DNA of 8,904 nucleotides from contig SKZP01000296.1 in NCBI GenBank assembly GCA_007127275.1, positions 1 to 8,904 on the forward strand, read 5' to 3'. A model generated the notes under the pieces. That model was not told where the DNA came from, searched no databases, and worked only from the letters and a program-made list of their open reading frames with translations. A program made the translations under genes and the position numbers. Each line of letters opens with the position of its first letter. Positions within the stretch are counted from its first letter, which is position 1. This DNA comes from Planctomycetota bacterium (GTDB lineage: Bacteria; Planctomycetota; UBA8742; SKZP01). Positions 1-8,633 of the stretch are shown here, in pieces.

Positions 1-11
1 GATGGATGGCA

Positions 12-902
12 TTAGGCCGGCTGCCAAACCTCGAGCAATGCCGCGGCTATGTCGGCGGGGCTCTCGGCGACCTGGATGCCGTGCTCGCGCAGCGCCTGGA
101 TCTTTTCCTTTGCGCCGCCTTCGCCGCCGCTGATGATGGCGCCGGCGTGGCCCATGCGCTTGCCCGGCGGGGCGGTTTGCCCGGCGATGAAGGCGGCGAC
201 CTTCTTTTCCTTCGGCATGTTCGCGGCAATCCACTCCGCCGCCTGCTCCTCGGCGTCCCCGCCGATCTCGCCGATCATCACGATCGCACGGGTTTCGTCG
301 TCGTCGGCGAAGAGCTTCAGCACGTCGATGAAGTTGGTGCCGTTTACGGGGTCGCCGCCGATGCCGACGCAGGTGCTTTGGCCAATGCCACGCTGCGTCA
401 GCTGGTAGACGGCCTCGTAGGTCAGCGTGCCGGAGCGGCTGACGACGCCGACGTTGCCGCGCTTGTGGATGTGCCCCGGCATGATGCCGATCTTGCAGGC
501 CTCGGGGGTGATCACCCCGGGGCAGTTCGGACCGACGAGGCGCACCTCGGGGAAGTCGCGCTGCAAGGTCTCGCTGACCTTGAGCATGTCGAACACGGGA
601 ATCCCCTCGGTGATGCAGCAAACGAGCGTCACGCCGGCGGCGGCCGCTTCGAGAATGGCATCACCGGCCAGTGCCGGCGGCACGAAGATGGCCGAGGCGT
701 CGGCGCCGGTCTGCTGCACCGCTTGCGAGACGGTGTTGAAGATGGGGACCTTTTCCTCGAAGACTTGGCCGCCTTTGTTCGGCGTGACGCCGGCGACGAC
801 CTTCGTACCGTATTCGAGCATCATCCGCGCATGCAACGAGCCGTGCGTGCCGGTGATCCCTTGAACGAGAACCTTGGTATGGTCGTCAACGAGGATGGAC
901 AT
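12..902 (-). CDS. sucD: Succinyl-CoA ligase (ADP/GDP-forming) alpha subunit
   Basis: Alpha subunit of succinyl-CoA synthetase, the cytoplasmic TCA-cycle enzyme that couples succinyl-CoA cleavage to nucleoside triphosphate synthesis. The 296-aa protein has close to the usual family length and follows E. coli SucD from end to end. Visible motifs are the N-terminal CoA-binding loop GITGTHG (residues 15-21), GPNCPGV (124-130), SRSGTLTYE (155-163) and [10 protein letters not shown], whose His252 is the phosphorylated active-site histidine. The start is the ATG at 902 because family members begin MSIL; a longer in-frame start at 950 adds unrelated residues. GAGG lies 9 bases upstream of the ATG. 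Nucleotide preference is set by the beta subunit, which is not in the window. The upstream side carries a divergent gene, so the common sucC-sucD order is absent. The gene ends 11 bases from the window edge, so its downstream neighbour is unknown. Confidence 0.97.
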   Translation of the reverse strand: MSILVDDHTKVLVQGITGTHGSLHARMMLEYGTKVVAGVTPNKGGQVFEEKVPIFNTVSQAVQQTGADASAIFVPPALAGDAILEAAAAGVTLVCCITEGIPVFDMLKVSETLQRDFPEVRLVGPNCPGVITPEACKIGIMPGHIHKRGNVGVVSRSGTLTYEAVYQLTQRGIGQSTCVGIGGDPVNGTNFIDVLKLFADDDETRAIVMIGEIGGDAEEQAAEWIAANMPKEKKVAAFIAGQTAPPGKRMGHAGAIISGGEGGAKEKIQALREHGIQVAESPADIAAALLEVWQPA

Positions 903-974
903 AAGAGAACGCCTCACGGGCTGGGGGCGGCCATGGCAACGAAGCAACAAAGTAGGTGCGAAACGCGTGGCGTC

Positions 975-1002
975 ATCATAGAAACCCGCACGGAAAAGAC
1001 AA
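975..1002 (-). promoter_or_regulatory. Candidate sigma70-type promoter of sucD
   Basis: Read on the minus strand, TTGTCT (1002-997) is followed after 16 bases by TATGAT (980-975). The -10 box matches the consensus at five of six positions and the -35 box at four of six. It would give a leader of roughly 65 bases before the sucD ATG. The match is in a GC-rich region where such AT-rich boxes are uncommon, but it is a pattern match only. Confidence 0.5.
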
Positions 1003-1337
1003 CAGCCCGTACAACCCGCCGTGCCTGTCCAAGCTGTGGGTAGGCGCTATGAATGCGGTCGCCGGCATACTCCGCCTGCGGGACGGCTTGGGCGGGCGCG
1101 GAGGCACGACGTGCGTCCGTGGTTGGGTCGAAATCTTGTTTCTGCAACGAAAGCTGGTTACACCCTACCCGACGGCGCCACGGGACTCGCTGCGTGTGAG
1201 GCGTAGCCACGTCCCGAATCGTAGTGGAGCGCGCGCGTCCTGCCGTGGGGTGCGAACGACGCTGCCCTATCGAGTCCGTGATGCGGATTCGCTACGATGT
1301 CGTGCGCACAATGCCCCGCCTCGTTTGCTGTCCTCCC

Positions 1338-1344
1338 GGAAGGA
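1338..1344 (+). promoter_or_regulatory. Ribosome binding site of the ACMSD-like gene
   Basis: GGAAGGA is a purine-rich Shine-Dalgarno candidate 14 bases before the ATG at 1359. The spacing is longer than the usual 5-10 bases. It supports this start over the upstream in-frame alternatives, which have nothing comparable that I can see. Confidence 0.45.
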
Positions 1345-1358
1345 ACGTTCATCAAGTC

Positions 1359-2381
1359 ATGAAAAAGATCGACTTTCATACGCATATTCTGCCGCCGGAT
1401 TGGCCGAACCTGCGGGAGCGCTATGGCTATGGCGGCTGGGTGCAGCTCGAGGATAGTGCGGAGCCGAACAAGCGCAACATGACCGTTGACGGCAAGTTCT
1501 TCCGGGCGGTGAAGGACAACTGCTACGCCGTCGAGCCGCGCTTCGAGGATATGGACGCAACCGGCGTCGACATGCAGGTGATCTGTACCGTGCCGATCAT
1601 GTTCGCCTACTGGGCGGAGCCGCAGCACACGCACGACCTTGCGGTGTTGCTCAACGATCACTGTGCCGAGGTCGTTGCCGCGCACCCGACGAAGTTCCTC
1701 GCGCTGGGCACGGTGCCGCTCAACGATACCGCCCGGGCGATCAAGGAACTCGAGCGCTGCAAGAGCGAACTCGGCTTCCGCGGCGTGCAGATCGGCAGCC
1801 ACGTGAACGGCACGAACCTCGACGACGCCTCGCTGTTCCCGTTCTTCGAGGCGTGCCAGGCGCTCGACATGGCGCTCGTCGTGCATCCCTGGGATATGCT
1901 CGCCCGGGAGCGGATGACGAAGTACTGGCACAGTTGGCTCGTCGGCATGCCCGCGGAGGTGACGCTGGCGATCAGCTCGATGATCTTCGGCGGCGTCTTC
2001 GAGCGGCTACCGAAGTTGCGCGTCTGCTTCGGCCACGGCGGCGGCGCCTTCCCCTTCACCGTGGGCCGCATCCAGCACGGCTTCGACACGCGCCCCGACC
2101 TCTGTGCCGTCGACAACCCCAAGGGGCCGCGCGAGTATATCGGCCACTTCTGGGTCGACTCGATCACCCACGATGCCGACGCCTTCCGCTACATTCTCAA
2201 GCTATTCGGCGCCGACAAGGTCATCCTCGGCAGCGACTATCCCTTCCCGCTCGGTGAGCACCACCCCGGCAAAATGATCGAGGAGATGGGCGACGAGATT
2301 TCGGAAGAGACGCGGCGCAAGATCAACTACCGCAATACCTTCGAGTTTCTCGGCATGAAGGAAGAGGCGAAGGCGCAGTGA
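1359..2381 (+). CDS. 2-amino-3-carboxymuconate-6-semialdehyde decarboxylase-like amidohydrolase (ACMSD)
   Basis: Zinc-dependent decarboxylase of the amidohydrolase superfamily, resembling ACMSD, which converts 2-amino-3-carboxymuconate semialdehyde to 2-aminomuconate semialdehyde in kynurenine-type tryptophan breakdown and nitrobenzoate degradation. The 340-aa protein follows the human and Pseudomonas enzymes along its whole length. The expected metal ligands are all visible: His7 and His9 (DFHTHILP), His176 (VVHPWDM), and Asp293 (LGSDYPFPLGE); the catalytic His226 lies in FGHGGGAFPF. Arg49 (GKFFRAVKDN) and Arg237 (TVGRIQHGF) match the two substrate-carboxylate arginines. The ATG at 1359 is chosen because the family begins M-K-I-D; GGAAGGA (1338-1344) lies upstream at a rather long 14-base spacing. 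An in-frame extension back to 1224 has no family counterpart. No other kynurenine-pathway gene is adjacent, so the substrate is assigned by family only; a related decarboxylase of the same fold is possible. Confidence 0.9.
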   Translation: MKKIDFHTHILPPDWPNLRERYGYGGWVQLEDSAEPNKRNMTVDGKFFRAVKDNCYAVEPRFEDMDATGVDMQVICTVPIMFAYWAEPQHTHDLAVLLNDHCAEVVAAHPTKFLALGTVPLNDTARAIKELERCKSELGFRGVQIGSHVNGTNLDDASLFPFFEACQALDMALVVHPWDMLARERMTKYWHSWLVGMPAEVTLAISSMIFGGVFERLPKLRVCFGHGGGAFPFTVGRIQHGFDTRPDLCAVDNPKGPREYIGHFWVDSITHDADAFRYILKLFGADKVILGSDYPFPLGEHHPGKMIEEMGDEISEETRRKINYRNTFEFLGMKEEAKAQ

Positions 2382-2581
2382 GTTGGCGGGTTGCATGCAT
2401 TTTCGACAAAAAGGCCCCGTAAGGAGCATGCGAAGCGGCGTAACCGCAGACTTGCCGCGTGCGTGGCGTTGATCAATGGTGACGCGCTGCTGAGCAGGTC
2501 GGTTGGCATTGCCAGACAAAACTGTGCCACGTGCATTGAGAGAGTCGCGGCGATGGGTCCGCGGTCGCGGGAATGGTGGCG

Positions 2582-2611
2582 CGAAACGACCACCGCCGAA
2601 ACGACCACCGC
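2582..2611. repeat. 15-bp perfect tandem duplication
   Basis: CGAAACGACCACCGC occurs at 2582-2596 and again immediately at 2597-2611 without a mismatch. The second copy runs into the left arm of the hairpin at 2608. It lies outside any gene I accept, and probably arose by replication slippage. Confidence 0.85.
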
Positions 2612-2641
2612 GAGACAACGCGGTGTGGCGTTGCCTCGCGG
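2608..2641. terminator. Strong hairpin, possible bidirectional terminator
   Basis: CCGCGAG (2608-2614) pairs with CTCGCGG (2635-2641), and inside it CAACGC (2616-2621) pairs with GCGTTG (2628-2633); one A/C mismatch separates the two stems and the loop is GGTGTG. It lies 38 bases beyond the groEL copy 1 stop codon and between convergent genes. No T-run follows on either strand, so it is not a textbook intrinsic terminator; it could block transcription, protect the mRNA end, or do both. Confidence 0.5.
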
Positions 2642-2679
2642 GATGCGTGGCTTCGGGATTAAGACGTTGCCGAAGCGGT

Positions 2680-4287
<1,608 letters not shown>

Positions 4288-4329
4288 GGCTTATCTTTGG
4301 GTTGCGATCGTGGTTGCAGTTTCGATGGA

Positions 4330-4451
4330 GCCCCGAAAGGGGCGGCCGAGGGCAGCCCAGGGCGTCAGCCCCGGGAATTCGTGTATGCGAGAGGTTGCGC
4401 GACACGTGCAACCGCGCCGCCCAGGGCAACCCGCGGCTGCCCCTTCGGGGC
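4330..4451. repeat. Inverted pair of hairpin-bearing intergenic repeat units between groES and groEL copy 1
   Basis: Two copies of one unit face each other. The left arm (4330-4366) and the reverse complement of the right arm (4416-4451) agree at 30 of 37 aligned columns, with one gap. Each contains a tight GC hairpin: GCCCC-GAAA-GGGGC at 4330-4343 and GCCCC-TTC-GGGGC at 4439-4451. The left unit adds a second hairpin, CCCAGGGC (4356-4363) with GCCCCGGG (4368-4375). In the minus-strand transcript the arms could pair into one long stem, or each fold alone. The design resembles repeats I recall between genes in planctomycete genomes. A role in differential stability of the groES and groEL messages is an inference. 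Confidence 0.65.
4393..4413. repeat. Perfect inverted repeat GGTTGC-N9-GCAACC
   Basis: Six-base arms at 4393-4398 and 4408-4413 are separated by nine bases. It sits in the loop between the two inverted repeat units and about 105 bases upstream of groEL copy 1. The nine-base spacing is like that of the CIRCE operator of heat-shock genes, but the arm sequence is not CIRCE. It could be a regulator site or only the apex of a larger RNA fold. Confidence 0.35.
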
Positions 4452-4465
4452 TTCGTAGCGGCGAC

Positions 4466-4753
4466 CTAGACGAACTTGGCGAAGATCTCGCTTTCGCGCA
4501 GGATCTTGTGCTCCTTGCCGTCGATCTTGATGTCGCTGCCGGCGTACTTGCCGTAGATCACTTTGTCGCCGACTTTGACCGTCGGGGCGGTGCGCTCGCC
4601 GGCGTCGGTGAGTTTGCCGGGGCCGACGGCGACGACTTCGCCTTGGGTTGGTTTGTCCTTTGCGGCTTCCGGCAAGATGATGCCGCCTTTGGTTTTCTCT
4701 TCCGCCTCTTCGGGCTTGACGAGAATGCGGTCGTCGAGCGGGGTCACAGCCAT
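4466..4753 (-). CDS. groES: 10 kDa co-chaperonin GroES
   Basis: Heptameric lid of the GroEL chamber. The 95-aa protein has the standard length and pattern: PLDDRILVKPEEAEEKT at the start, the mobile loop around residues 17-37 with the GroEL-binding GGIIL (23-27), VVAVGPGK (40-47), VKVGDKVIYGKYAG (59-72) and a final ILRESEIFAKFV. The start at 4753 is fixed by the family N-terminus and by the best ribosome site of the cluster, AAAGGAG, ending 8 bases before the ATG. An extension to 4891 in the same frame has no family counterpart. It is the only co-chaperonin in the window and lies between two GroEL genes, so it may serve both. Confidence 0.97.
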   Translation of the reverse strand: MAVTPLDDRILVKPEEAEEKTKGGIILPEAAKDKPTQGEVVAVGPGKLTDAGERTAPTVKVGDKVIYGKYAGSDIKIDGKEHKILRESEIFAKFV

Positions 4754-4760
4754 GGTCGTT

Positions 4761-4767
4761 TCTCCTT
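4761..4767 (-). promoter_or_regulatory. Ribosome binding site of groES
   Basis: On the minus strand AAAGGAG lies 8 bases before the groES ATG (4753). It is the strongest Shine-Dalgarno match among the cluster genes and decides this start over the longer frame. Confidence 0.75.
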
Positions 4768-4892
4768 TGGGTATTGGGTTGATGCTGTCGTTGTCGAGGT
4801 CGTTCGCGGCGAGGCTTTTCGAGCGTTGATTCGCCTGATGCGGGTGACGCGCTCGGCACGGCCTCGCGGCCAAACTTCCCATTCGAATCACG

Positions 4893-5159
4893 TCATGGGT
4901 TTTCCGGGACCGGTAGGTCGCGGTTGTCGTTGTACTCGTCGGGCAACCACTTCAGCAGGTCGTGGACGAGCACGAGGTCGGTGGTTTGTTCGAGCTCGGC
5001 AATCATTGCGAGCACGTCGGCCCGAAACTCCTGGTAATCCTCCTGATCCGGCCGCGTGCGCAGCCCGCGTTTGTAGGCGCCGAGCACGTAGGCGTTGAGC
5101 TCCATGCTGCCGCGGGCTTGCACGTCGGCGAGAATCGTTTCCGGAGTAAGCAGGCTCAT
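4893..5159 (-). CDS. Unrecognised acidic 88-aa protein inside the chaperonin cluster
   Basis: I do not recognise this family. The 88-aa product looks like a real soluble protein: mixed hydrophobic and charged helices, such as LADVQARGSMELNAYVLGAY (10-29) and FRADVLAMIAELEQTTDLVL (45-64), then a LLKWLPDEYNDNRD segment and a Pro-rich end. It has 17 Asp/Glu against 8 Arg/Lys, and no Cys, signal peptide or membrane segment. It lies between groEL copy 2 (129 bases upstream) and groES (139 bases downstream) on the same strand, so co-transcription is likely. The ATG at 5159 is chosen because residues upstream of it (frame open to 5276) look non-protein-like; no good Shine-Dalgarno precedes it, which leaves the start uncertain. 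A chaperonin-related role is suggested only by position. Confidence 0.7.
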   Translation of the reverse strand: MSLLTPETILADVQARGSMELNAYVLGAYKRGLRTRPDQEDYQEFRADVLAMIAELEQTTDLVLVHDLLKWLPDEYNDNRDLPVPENP

Positions 5160-5232
5160 CTTGGTTTCTTGGTTAGCCGCTTTCGCGTTGCGAAGCGCGG
5201 AACCAGTGTTGCATGACCGGGGCCATTGGGAT

Positions 5233-5268
5233 CCGCGACGCTCGGACGCGCACCGCGTCGCGTCGCGG
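5233..5268. terminator. Very strong two-part hairpin after groEL copy 2
   Basis: CCGCGACGC (5233-5241) pairs with GCGTCGCGG (5260-5268), and directly inside GACGCG (5245-5250) pairs with CGCGTC (5254-5259) around a CAC loop. That gives 9 + 6 perfect pairs with only a three-base TCG bulge. It begins 20 bases after the groEL copy 2 stop codon. There is no T-run, so partial termination, attenuation or mRNA 3'-end protection between groEL copy 2 and the downstream genes are all possible. Confidence 0.55.
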
Positions 5269-5288
5269 CTACCCAAGTGGATTCGGAC

Positions 5289-7175
<1,887 letters not shown>

Positions 7176-7300
7176 TCACTCGCCGCGGCACCAGGGTGAC
7201 AGAGTGACAGCGACCCCGCCTGGCGCGACCCGAGCCCCTCCAAGCCCCGCAACGCCGTCGGAATGCCACAAAAGGGCGTCGTTCTTGAGGTGAGCGCCGG

Positions 7301-7318
7301 GCGCAAGCAGCGCGCCAG
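7301..7318 (-). promoter_or_regulatory. Second, weaker sigma54-like sequence
   Basis: On the minus strand TGGCGCG-CTGC-TTGCG (7317-7302) also has the GG-N10-GC spacing and both core blocks, with changes at two consensus positions. It lies just beyond the hairpin at 7322-7352, almost 400 bases before groEL copy 2. Its high GC content makes chance more likely than for the proximal site. Confidence 0.22.
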
Positions 7319-7321
7319 CCT

Positions 7322-7352
7322 GCGAGGGGAACCCGCGGGGTTCGTGCCTCGC
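7322..7352. terminator. Two-part hairpin downstream of hisN
   Basis: GCGAGG (7322-7327) pairs with CCTCGC (7347-7352), and inside it GAACCC (7329-7334) pairs with GGGTTC (7338-7343) around a GCG loop; a one-by-three internal loop separates the stems. It lies about 90 bases beyond the hisN stop codon and before the groEL control region, which fits transcript separation. No T-run follows. Confidence 0.4.
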
Positions 7353-7440
7353 CTCGCGGGGCCGGGTACTGCGCTGGCGTCAGATATTGAGTTAACGGCA
7401 TGCGAAACGCAGTCCCCGGCTTGGGGGGCGGGTTTGGAAA

Positions 7441-8247
7441 TCACTCACCGTGTAGGTGCTGGCGCGCTGCGTTGGCTAGTGCTTCGTTGGCGGCGGTAAC
7501 GGCACTGCCCTGGTCGTGGCGCATGCTACCGTCGAGGGCTTGGAAGGCGCCGCCGGCTTCGCGGACAATCAGCGCAATGGGCGCGACATCATGGATGGCG
7601 ACCTGGGGGTCGAGCATCACGTCTAGTTTGCCCTCGGCGACGAGCATGTGGCCTTGCCAGTCGCCGAGGCCGCGGCTGTAGGCGACGTGCTGCGCGAGTC
7701 GGCGAAAGCCCTGCCAGCCGGCCTCGTCGTGCGCCACGAGGTGTACACTGCCGAAGGCGAGTGCGGCCTCGGCGAGCGTGTACAGCGTACGTGTCTTCAA
7801 CGGCGCCGGCTCCGCCTCGTTCGGCCCCTGGCGGAAGGCGCCGCCTTCGCGTACCGCCCACCACGTCGTTTCCAACGCCGGCGCATGCACAACCCCCACC
7901 TCAAGCACGCCGACAAGCTCGAGCGCCATCAACACGGCAAAGGCGTCGAGACCACGGATAAAGTTTTGCGTCCCGTCGAGCGGATCCAGGATCCAGCGGC
8001 GCACCTGGTCCCCCTCGGCGCCGTATTCCTCACCGAGCATCCCGTACTCCGGCGTATGCTGCAACAGTCGCTCGCGCAGCATCGCCTCGCTCTCACGGTC
8101 GGCAGCGGTCACCGGGGACTCGTCCTCTTTGTGCTCAACGAGCAGTCCGTCGCGACGGTAATACGAAAGCTGTAGCCGACCGGCCTCCTCGGCGGCGCGG
8201 CGTGCCAGCGTGCAATGTTTGTGGCGTTCCTCGGGGGATAACGACAT
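7441..8247 (-). CDS. hisN: Inositol-monophosphatase-family protein, probable HisN-type histidinol-phosphatase
   Basis: Mg-dependent phosphatase of the inositol monophosphatase fold, 268 aa. The metal and catalytic motifs are present: DESPVTAADRESE (42-54), GEEYG with Glu73/Glu74, and WILDPLDGTQNF (85-96) with Asp88, Asp91 and Thr93. The C-terminal half, with SRGLGDWQGHMLVAEGKLDV (191-210), IHDVAPIALIVREAGG (218-233) and the late GSAVTAAN (247-254), resembles actinobacterial HisN, which dephosphorylates L-histidinol phosphate in histidine biosynthesis. His219 takes the place of the usual Trp in the family's WDxxA motif; Asp220 is kept. The ATG at 8247 has AGG eight bases upstream; a GTG two codons earlier (8253) is possible. 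No other his gene is nearby, so inositol phosphatase activity cannot be excluded. It shares the strand of groEL but is separated from it by 514 bases. Confidence 0.88.
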   Translation of the reverse strand: MSLSPEERHKHCTLARRAAEEAGRLQLSYYRRDGLLVEHKEDESPVTAADRESEAMLRERLLQHTPEYGMLGEEYGAEGDQVRRWILDPLDGTQNFIRGLDAFAVLMALELVGVLEVGVVHAPALETTWWAVREGGAFRQGPNEAEPAPLKTRTLYTLAEAALAFGSVHLVAHDEAGWQGFRRLAQHVAYSRGLGDWQGHMLVAEGKLDVMLDPQVAIHDVAPIALIVREAGGAFQALDGSMRHDQGSAVTAANEALANAARQHLHGE

Positions 8248-8277
8248 GGTCACGGCCTATTTTTCGAGCAACGACTG

Positions 8278-8330
8278 AACGGATTGGGCAACATTCCGTT
8301 GAAGGAGTACACCGAAGGAAGTGCAACGGA
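8278..8330. repeat. Related inverted sixmers AACGGA / TCCGTT / AACGGA
   Basis: AACGGA (8278-8283) faces TCCGTT (8295-8300) across 11 bases. The latter, extended to TCCGTTG (8295-8301), faces CAACGGA (8324-8330) across 22 bases. The group lies just upstream of hisN, where a regulator site could sit. The arms are short, so chance is possible. Confidence 0.3.
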
Positions 8331-8503
8331 CCTGGTTCTGAAGCACCGCTCCCGGATCATTGAGTTCTGCGTCGGCCCCGCACGACGGTACTTCGCATTC
8401 CAGGCGCGAACGTTGTTTGGAAACTCCGACCGTTAAACATCACGTGCGAAGGCAAGTAAGATCTGAGCATGATGAGCCGCGCAGAAGCCGAGCACGCAAC
8501 GCC

Positions 8504-8523
8504 GTCGAGCGTGGTCGCTCGAC
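8504..8523. repeat. Perfect 8-bp hairpin
   Basis: GTCGAGCG (8504-8511) pairs with CGCTCGAC (8516-8523) around a TGGT loop. It lies 110 bases upstream of the secreted protein gene start. Without a T-run it is not a standard terminator; it could be an operator or a fold in a 5' leader. Confidence 0.5.
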
Positions 8524-8623
8524 CTCGGAAGCAATCCTGCCAGTACCTTTTCCGAGTTGAGGAGGCGAAGCCGTAGCGGAGCCTTCACGTTTCCACCGTA
8601 ACGGTCAGTATGACACATCCCAC

Positions 8624-8627
8624 GGAG
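8624..8627 (+). promoter_or_regulatory. Ribosome binding site deciding the start at 8634
   Basis: GGAG ends six bases before the ATG at 8634, while the in-frame ATG at 8610 has no comparable site. This favours the shorter N-terminus, which also gives a standard signal peptide. Confidence 0.6.
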
Positions 8628-8633
8628 CTAGCA

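Larger units (their letters stand above)
903..1358. other. Divergent intergenic region sucD / ACMSD gene
   Basis: This is a 456-base region between two divergently transcribed genes. Besides the sucD promoter candidate at 975-1002 I see no convincing coding frame: the frames open here have no family resemblance and are rich in Arg, Pro and Ala in the way random GC-rich frames are. A poor plus-strand promoter candidate is TTGTTT (1136-1141), 17 bases, TACACC (1159-1164). Only short inverted repeats of 5-6 bp are present, and none looks like an operator worth naming. Confidence 0.5.
2382..2679. other. Convergent intergenic region ACMSD gene / groEL copy 1
   Basis: 298 bases separate two genes that converge. 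I see no gene here. The region holds a perfect 15-bp tandem duplication (2582-2611), a strong interrupted hairpin (2608-2641) and a smaller inverted repeat CTTCGG-N13-CCGAAG (2651-2675) just outside the groEL stop codon. All cluster on the groEL side, as expected for termination or 3'-end protection of its transcript. Confidence 0.5.
8248..8633. other. Divergent intergenic region hisN / secreted protein gene
   Basis: 386 bases between divergent genes, with no coding frame I accept. It contains an operator-like set of related sixmers (8278-8330), a perfect 8-bp hairpin (8504-8523) and an 11-base palindrome ACCGT-A-ACGGT (8595-8605) just before the secreted protein gene. A weak promoter-like pair, TTGTTT (8413-8418) and TAAACA (8434-8439), has only a 15-base spacer. 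Confidence 0.5.

Noticed and set aside
6..1043. Plus-strand open frame antisense to sucD
   Set aside because: The minus-strand SucD matches its family throughout; this frame matches nothing.
1224..1358. In-frame N-terminal extension of the ACMSD-like protein
   Set aside because: Family members begin at the M-K-I-D position (1359), which also has a purine-rich site upstream.
4288..4465. CIRCE operator near the groE genes
   Set aside because: No TTAGCACTC-N9-GAGTGCTAA or near match was found here, in 4754-4892, or in 6927-7440.
4754..4891. In-frame N-terminal extension of GroES
   Set aside because: GroES begins at 4753 by homology, and AAAGGAG is placed for that start.
8360..8560. 66-codon plus-strand frame in the hisN upstream region
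   Set aside because: It is Arg/Ser/His-rich with no protein-like pattern, no ribosome site, and crosses the hairpin at 8504-8523.
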